Source: an uncultured Microcoleaceae cyanobacterium
GTDB lineage: Bacteria > Cyanobacteriota > Cyanobacteriia > Cyanobacteriales > Microcoleaceae
Direction of reading: 5' to 3'
Length of the DNA: 5,873 nt
Assembly (NCBI GenBank): GCA_938083405.1
Contig: CALKCV010000485.1
Coordinates: 1 to 5,873, forward strand
The notes beneath the pieces were generated by a model that ran no database searches, was not told the DNA's origin, and saw only the letters and a list, made by a program, of their open reading frames with translations. How positions within the stretch are numbered: the first letter of the stretch is position 1; each line of letters begins with the position of its first letter. The translations under genes were made by a program, and so were the position numbers. Positions 5,687 to 5,873 of this stretch are shown in pieces.

Positions 5687-5841
5687 AGAAACCCGGTTTT
5701 TTATACAATACCTTCGCGGGCATCGAGATTTAAGAAACCGGGTTAAAAAAAAAAAACCCGGTTTCTGGCGGGCGAGGAACGCCATTTTATTGTAGGTATT
5801 TTTCTAAAAGGCAAAGGTCTTGTCAAAAAAACCGGGTTTCT
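5687..5841. repeat. Nested AAACCCGGTTTC palindrome cluster
   Basis: The outer arms AGAAACCCGGTTTTTT (5687-5702) and AAAAAACCGGGTTTCT (5826-5841) are perfect 16-bp complements. Between them lies a second hairpin. AGAAACCGGGTT (5733-5744) pairs with AACCCGGTTTCT (5755-5766) around a loop of ten A residues. No gene is seen in the last 220 bases. The first arm ends in a T6 run (5697-5702), and the cluster may help terminate the transcript of the DUF2834 gene. It could also be a non-autonomous repeat element of about 155 bp; no flanking duplication was found. Similar AAACCCGGTTTC repeats are, from memory, frequent in some filamentous cyanobacteria. Confidence 0.75.
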
Positions 5842-5873
5842 TAATTCTAAATTGACATAATCGCTGTTGGGTT

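Noticed and set aside
5474..5785. 103-aa minus-strand frame
   Set aside because: Antisense to the DUF2834 gene and the palindromes; rich in Lys, Arg and Phe as expected of a shadow frame.

Overview
The window looks like a piece of a filamentous-type cyanobacterial chromosome. It is AT-rich and carries five copies of the HIP1 palindrome GCGATCGC (1248-1255, 1845-1852, 2892-2899, 3255-3262, 4512-4519). It also has intergenic AAACCCGGTTTC palindromes, long non-coding spacers, and genes that mostly lack a Shine-Dalgarno sequence. The genus cannot be fixed from the sequence alone. There is no rRNA, tRNA, CRISPR array or full insertion sequence.

Left part (1-2147). A 399-bp non-coding stretch is filled with small mobile elements. 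A 155-bp MITE-like element (204-358) has a perfect 8-bp target duplication and appears to have inserted into the right end of an older relative (about 48-373). Then comes one minus-strand gene (400-1221) for an uncharacterised 273-aa protein, followed by a 926-bp spacer. That spacer holds a second, inverted MITE of the same family (1895-2050), also with a perfect 8-bp target duplication.

Right part (2148-5873). Three plus-strand genes follow. The first encodes an HD-domain metal-dependent phosphohydrolase (2148-3005). After a 345-bp spacer with several hairpins comes a 639-aa GH13 amylase/cyclodextrin-glucanotransferase-like enzyme with a C-terminal CBM20 starch-binding domain (3351-5270). 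Fifty bases further lies a small three-helix DUF2834 membrane protein (5321-5653). The window ends in a nested set of AAACCCGGTTTC palindromes (5687-5841).

Only the amylase has a clear biochemical role: alpha-glucan (glycogen/starch) cleavage or transfer, probably cytoplasmic because no signal peptide is visible. Amylase and DUF2834 genes could share a transcript, but no functional link is evident. The HD gene is separated from the amylase by a hairpin and is probably a separate unit. I did not find a convincing new multi-gene system. The best novelty here is the MITE family and its nested insertion, and the unusual domain make-up and active site of the amylase.
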